Source of the DNA: Crossiella equi
GTDB lineage: Bacteria > Actinomycetota > Actinomycetes > Mycobacteriales > Pseudonocardiaceae
Length of the DNA stretch: 64,000 nt
Direction: 5' to 3'
NCBI RefSeq assembly: GCF_017876755.1
Contig: NZ_JAGIOO010000001.1
Span: forward strand, 1,240,001-1,304,000
The position numbers and the translations under genes are program-made. Under the pieces are notes generated by a model, which had not been told where the DNA came from, made no database searches, and saw nothing but the letters and a program-made list of their open reading frames with translations. This document shows positions 60,960-64,000 of the stretch, in pieces. Position 1 is the stretch's first letter. Every line of letters begins with the position of its first letter.

Positions 60960-63161
60960 ATGAGCCCTGCTCGGTTGTGGTTGCGAAGACTCGCCGCGCT
61001 CGCGGTCGCCCTCGGCGTGGCGCCCCTGGTGCTGCCCGTCGGTGCGGCGTCGGGTGCCGCGTGCGGCGGCGAGAACGTGGCGCTGCGCAAGCCCGTCACC
61101 GCCTCCTCCAGTGAGAACGGCGGCACGCCCCCGTCCGCCGCGGTGGACGGCGATCCCGGCACGCGCTGGTCGAGCGCGTTCAGCGACCCCCAGTGGCTCC
61201 AGGTGGATCTCGGTTCCGCCCAACGGGTCTGCCGCGTCACCGTCCAGTGGGAATCGGCGTACGCGCGGGCCTTCCAGGTCCAGGTGTCCGACAACGGCAA
61301 CTCCTGGCAGGACCTGCACACCACCGCCACCGGCACCGGCGGCACGCAGAGCCTGGACGTCCGCGGCACCGGCCGGTACGTGCGCGTGCACGGCACCCAG
61401 CGCGCCACGCAGTACGGCTACTCCCTCTGGGAGCTCGTCGTGCACACCGAGGACGGCGGCGGACCGACCGTGCCGCCCACCGACCCGCGCAACCCCGACT
61501 TCGGGCCCAACGTCTTCGTCTTCGACCCGAGCACCCCGCAGGCCACCATTCAGACGCAGCTCAACACCATCGCCGCGCGACAGAAGACCAACCAGTTCGG
61601 CCCCGAGCGCTACGCCGTGCTGTTCAAGCCCGGCAACTACAACGCCGATGTCGACCTGCGCTTCTACACCCAGGTCGCCGGGCTGGGGCTGCACCCCGAC
61701 GACGTGAACCTCAACGGGCACGTGCGGGTGGAGGCCGACTGGCTCCAGCAGGGCGAGGACCCGAACAACCTCGGCAACGCCACGCAGAACTTCTGGCGCG
61801 CCGCGGAGAACCTGTCGGTCACCCTGCCCGCCAACCAGATCGAGCGCTGGGCGGTGGCCCAGGCCGCGCCGTACCGGCGGATGCACCTGCGCGGCCAGAT
61901 GCACCTGTGGAACGGCCACGACGGCTGGGCCAGCGGTGGCCTGCTCGCCGACTCCAAGGTCGACGGCGTGGTGGTTTCCGGTTCGCAGCAGCAGTTCCTG
62001 ACCCGCAACAGCCAGCTCGGCGACGGCTGGGCCGGATCGGTGTGGAACATGGTGTTCGTCGGCTCCCCCGGTTCGCCGCCGCCGAACTTCCCCAACCCCT
62101 CGCACACGGTCATCCCCACCACGCCGGTCGTGCGGGAGAAGCCGTTCCTGCACATCACCTCGGGCGGCGAGTACCAGGTGTTCGTGCCCTCGTTGCGGCA
62201 CAACGCCTCCGGCCCCAGCTGGGCCTCCGGCCAGGCGCCGGGCAGCTCCATCTCGCTGAGCCAGTTCTACGTCGTCAAGCCCGGCACCCCGGCCGCCACG
62301 ATCAACACCGCCCTGGCCGAGGGCAGGCACCTGCTGTTCGCCCCGGGCGTGCACCGCCTGGACGACACGATCCGGGTGACGCGCGCCGACACCGTGGTAC
62401 TCGGGCTCGGCCTGGCCACGATCGTCCCGACCACGGGCCGCACCGCGATCTCGGTCGGGGACGTCGACGGGGTCAAGCTCGCGGGCCTGCTGGTCGACGC
62501 GGGCCCGGTGAGCTCCCCGTTCCTGGTCGACATCGGCAGCCCCGGCAACACCACCGACCGCGCGGCCAACCCGGTGTCCGTGCACGACCTGTTCCTGCGC
62601 GTCGGCGGGGCGGGCGTGGGCAAGGCCTCGGTGAGCCTGCGGGTGAACAGCCACGACACGCTCGTTGACCACATCTGGGCCTGGCGCGGCGACCACGGCG
62701 ACGGCGTGGGCTGGGACCAGAACACCGGTGCCAACGGCGTGGTGGTCAACGGCGCGGACGTCACGGCCTACGGCCTCTTCGCCGAGCACTACCAACAGCA
62801 CAACGTGCTGTGGAACGGTGAGAACGGCCGCACCTACTTCTTCCAGAACGAGCTGCCCTACGACCCGCCGAACCAGGCGGCCTGGATGAACGGCGCCAAG
62901 CTCGGCTGGGCGGGCTACAAGGTCGCCGACACCGTGCGCCAGCACGAGGGCTGGGGCCTGGGCGTGTACTGCTTCAACCAGGCCAACCCGTCCGTGGTCA
63001 CGGCCAACGGCTTCGAGGTGCCCCGCACGCCGGGCGTGCGGCTGCACAACCTGGTCACCGTGTCCCTCGGCGGCGTCGGCACGATCAACAACATCGTCAA
63101 CGACGTCGGCGGCACGGCCAACCTGGCCACGCAGCAGCGGTACCTGACCAACTACCCGTAG
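60960..63161 (+). CDS. Secreted F5/8-type C (discoidin/CBM32-like) protein with beta-helix domain
   Basis: A 733-residue exported protein. A signal peptide (MSPARLWLRRLAALAVALG) likely ends near residue 30-34. An F5/8 type C domain follows (about 38-165: NVALRKPVTASSSENG, AVDGDPGTRWSSAF, VDLGSAQRVCRVTVQW), a sugar-binding module. The rest (about 175-733) has repeated beta-strand segments typical of right-handed beta-helix proteins (VLGLGLATIVPTTG, VKLAGLLVDAG). Homologues in Streptomyces are sometimes labelled 'adenylyl cyclase', which I see no support for. A GH55-like polysaccharide-acting enzyme is possible, but no catalytic residue can be named. The LacI-type operator upstream fits sugar-induced expression. 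It is not part of the PKS cluster. Confidence 0.75.
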   Translation: MSPARLWLRRLAALAVALGVAPLVLPVGAASGAACGGENVALRKPVTASSSENGGTPPSAAVDGDPGTRWSSAFSDPQWLQVDLGSAQRVCRVTVQWESAYARAFQVQVSDNGNSWQDLHTTATGTGGTQSLDVRGTGRYVRVHGTQRATQYGYSLWELVVHTEDGGGPTVPPTDPRNPDFGPNVFVFDPSTPQATIQTQLNTIAARQKTNQFGPERYAVLFKPGNYNADVDLRFYTQVAGLGLHPDDVNLNGHVRVEADWLQQGEDPNNLGNATQNFWRAAENLSVTLPANQIERWAVAQAAPYRRMHLRGQMHLWNGHDGWASGGLLADSKVDGVVVSGSQQQFLTRNSQLGDGWAGSVWNMVFVGSPGSPPPNFPNPSHTVIPTTPVVREKPFLHITSGGEYQVFVPSLRHNASGPSWASGQAPGSSISLSQFYVVKPGTPAATINTALAEGRHLLFAPGVHRLDDTIRVTRADTVVLGLGLATIVPTTGRTAISVGDVDGVKLAGLLVDAGPVSSPFLVDIGSPGNTTDRAANPVSVHDLFLRVGGAGVGKASVSLRVNSHDTLVDHIWAWRGDHGDGVGWDQNTGANGVVVNGADVTAYGLFAEHYQQHNVLWNGENGRTYFFQNELPYDPPNQAAWMNGAKLGWAGYKVADTVRQHEGWGLGVYCFNQANPSVVTANGFEVPRTPGVRLHNLVTVSLGGVGTINNIVNDVGGTANLATQQRYLTNYP

Positions 63162-63168
63162 GACGACT

Positions 63169-63226
63169 GGGGCCCGGGCGGCCCAGCTCTCCGCAGTAAC
63201 CGGCGGGTAGCTAACGTCCGGGCCCC
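63169..63226 (+). terminator. Possible terminator hairpin
   Basis: GGGGCCCGG (63169-63177) pairs with CCGGGCCCC (63218-63226), followed by TTCT. The stem is strong but the loop is 40 nt and there is no real U-run, so this is weak. Confidence 0.3.
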
Positions 63227-63271
63227 TTCTCCGGACACACCTGCCATGACATCGAGGTCGTGGTGGGGGCG

Positions 63272-64000
63272 ATGGACCGGACACACGAGAACACGCTGAG
63301 GCTCGTCCGCGAGCTGATGGCCCGGCCGGAGGAACGGGGCGGGCCGGTGAGCAGTCGGTACCCGGTGCTGGTCGTCTCCGGCTCCCGGGGCAGCGGCAAG
63401 ACCGCGCTGCTCGGGCGGCTGGCCGCGGCCATGGACCAGAAGGTGCCCTGCGCCCGGCTTGACCTGGAGAGCAGCCGCCACGCCACCGTGGCGCAGCTGC
63501 TGTCCGCGCTCGCCTTCCAGCTGGGCAGGCACACCGGCGGGTACGGGCAGCTGCGCTTCCCCCGGCTGGTGGTCGTCACCGTGGTGCTCGACCTGGACCT
63601 CCGCGGCCACAGCCGGGAGACCGCGCGCGAGGAGATCGCCGGACTGCTGCGGCGGCAGCACAACCTCGACACCGTGGCCACGTTCCTGGAGGGCACCGCC
63701 GCCGAGGTGCTCAGCGCCGTGCCACTGCCCACCGGGGTGCCGCCCGGGGCGGTGGGGCGGGTGCTGGCCGCCCTGGTGCGGGCCTCGGCCGGGTGGCGGT
63801 GGAGCCGGGGGATCGTGCTGGGCAGCTACCTGGACTGGTTCCGGCACCAGGACCGCGAGCTGGCCGAGGAGCCCCTGGACGTGCTCGTCGACGCCAACCT
63901 GTGGCACCACACCGAGGACGAGGACGCCGGGTACCGGCTGGAGCAGCTGCTGTGCCGCGCTTTCCTCGCCGACCTGCGCGCCGGGTTCGGCGCGGCCCGC
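63272..64000 (+). CDS. P-loop ATPase-domain protein, N-terminal part
   Basis: An open frame of 243 codons running off the right edge. It begins MDRTHENTLRLVRELM, and a Walker A loop, GSRGSGKT, lies at residues 37-44 after the hydrophobic strand PVLVVS. The following text (LLGRLAAAMDQKVPCARLDLE, TVAQLLSALAFQLGRH) looks like a STAND/AAA-type NTPase domain, as in regulators and conflict or signalling proteins of actinomycetes. ATG at 63272 follows GGTGGGGG; in-frame GTG codons at 63260 and 63263 are alternatives. The C-terminal effector part is outside the window, so the role is unknown. Confidence 0.7.
   Translation, partial: MDRTHENTLRLVRELMARPEERGGPVSSRYPVLVVSGSRGSGKTALLGRLAAAMDQKVPCARLDLESSRHATVAQLLSALAFQLGRHTGGYGQLRFPRLVVVTVVLDLDLRGHSRETAREEIAGLLRRQHNLDTVATFLEGTAAEVLSAVPLPTGVPPGAVGRVLAALVRASAGWRWSRGIVLGSYLDWFRHQDRELAEEPLDVLVDANLWHHTEDEDAGYRLEQLLCRAFLADLRAGFGAAR

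Noticed and set aside
63152-63910. Minus-strand 252-codon frame at the right edge
   Set aside because: It is opposite the P-loop gene, has no recognisable sequence, and its composition is that of a mirror frame.

Overview
GC-rich DNA (GGAGG-type ribosome sites, GTG starts, 4-nt GTGA/ATGA overlaps, huge modular PKS genes) points to an actinomycete; a Pseudonocardiales-type host is my inference. No rRNA, tRNA, IS element or CRISPR array was seen.

Layout. Positions 1-5126 look like ordinary chromosome: an ABC-2 type exporter (permease cut by the left edge plus ATPase), a secreted beta-propeller-like protein, an OmpR-type response regulator/histidine kinase pair, a small NTF2-like lipoprotein and a 93-residue orphan. 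Positions 5127-5982 hold no gene but carry a nested imperfect palindrome of about 670 bp built from two inverted copies of a ~123-bp hairpin element flanked by 30-bp repeats.

Positions 5983-59762, possibly with the LysR gene to 60758, form a type I polyketide cluster. Read leftward from 58258, the first four genes form a tightly overlapping set: an EPSP-synthase-like/acyl-CoA ligase fusion, an acyl-CoA dehydrogenase, a ChcA-type enoyl reductase and a 2,4-dienoyl-CoA reductase. This is the enzyme set known for turning shikimate into cyclohexanecarboxyl-CoA (CHC-CoA), as in ansatrienin biosynthesis. It runs directly into six PKS proteins (called F, E, D, C, B, A here, in transcription order): AT-ACP loading plus module 1 (F), module 2 (E), modules 3-4 (D), module 5 (C), module 6 (B), modules 7-8 plus thioesterase (A). 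A stand-alone enoyl reductase and a LysR regulator lie between E and D. Two paralogous P450s end the series. Divergently, a type I DAHP synthase probably boosts shikimate supply and is followed by a second LysR gene.

Predicted product (inference from domains and colinearity): a CHC-primed octaketide of one malonate and seven methylmalonate-like units, about C30, with ketones retained after modules 1 and 3, hydroxyls from modules 4 and 7, one alkene from module 5, released by the TE and oxidised by one or both P450s. No glycosyltransferase is in the window. The same dyad, CTGAGA-N4-TCTCAG, lies about 250 nt upstream of both the starter operon and PKS D, and may be a shared regulator site.

Positions 60880-64000 leave the cluster: a secreted F5/8-type beta-helix protein with a sigma70-like promoter and a LacI-type operator, then a P-loop ATPase gene cut by the right edge.
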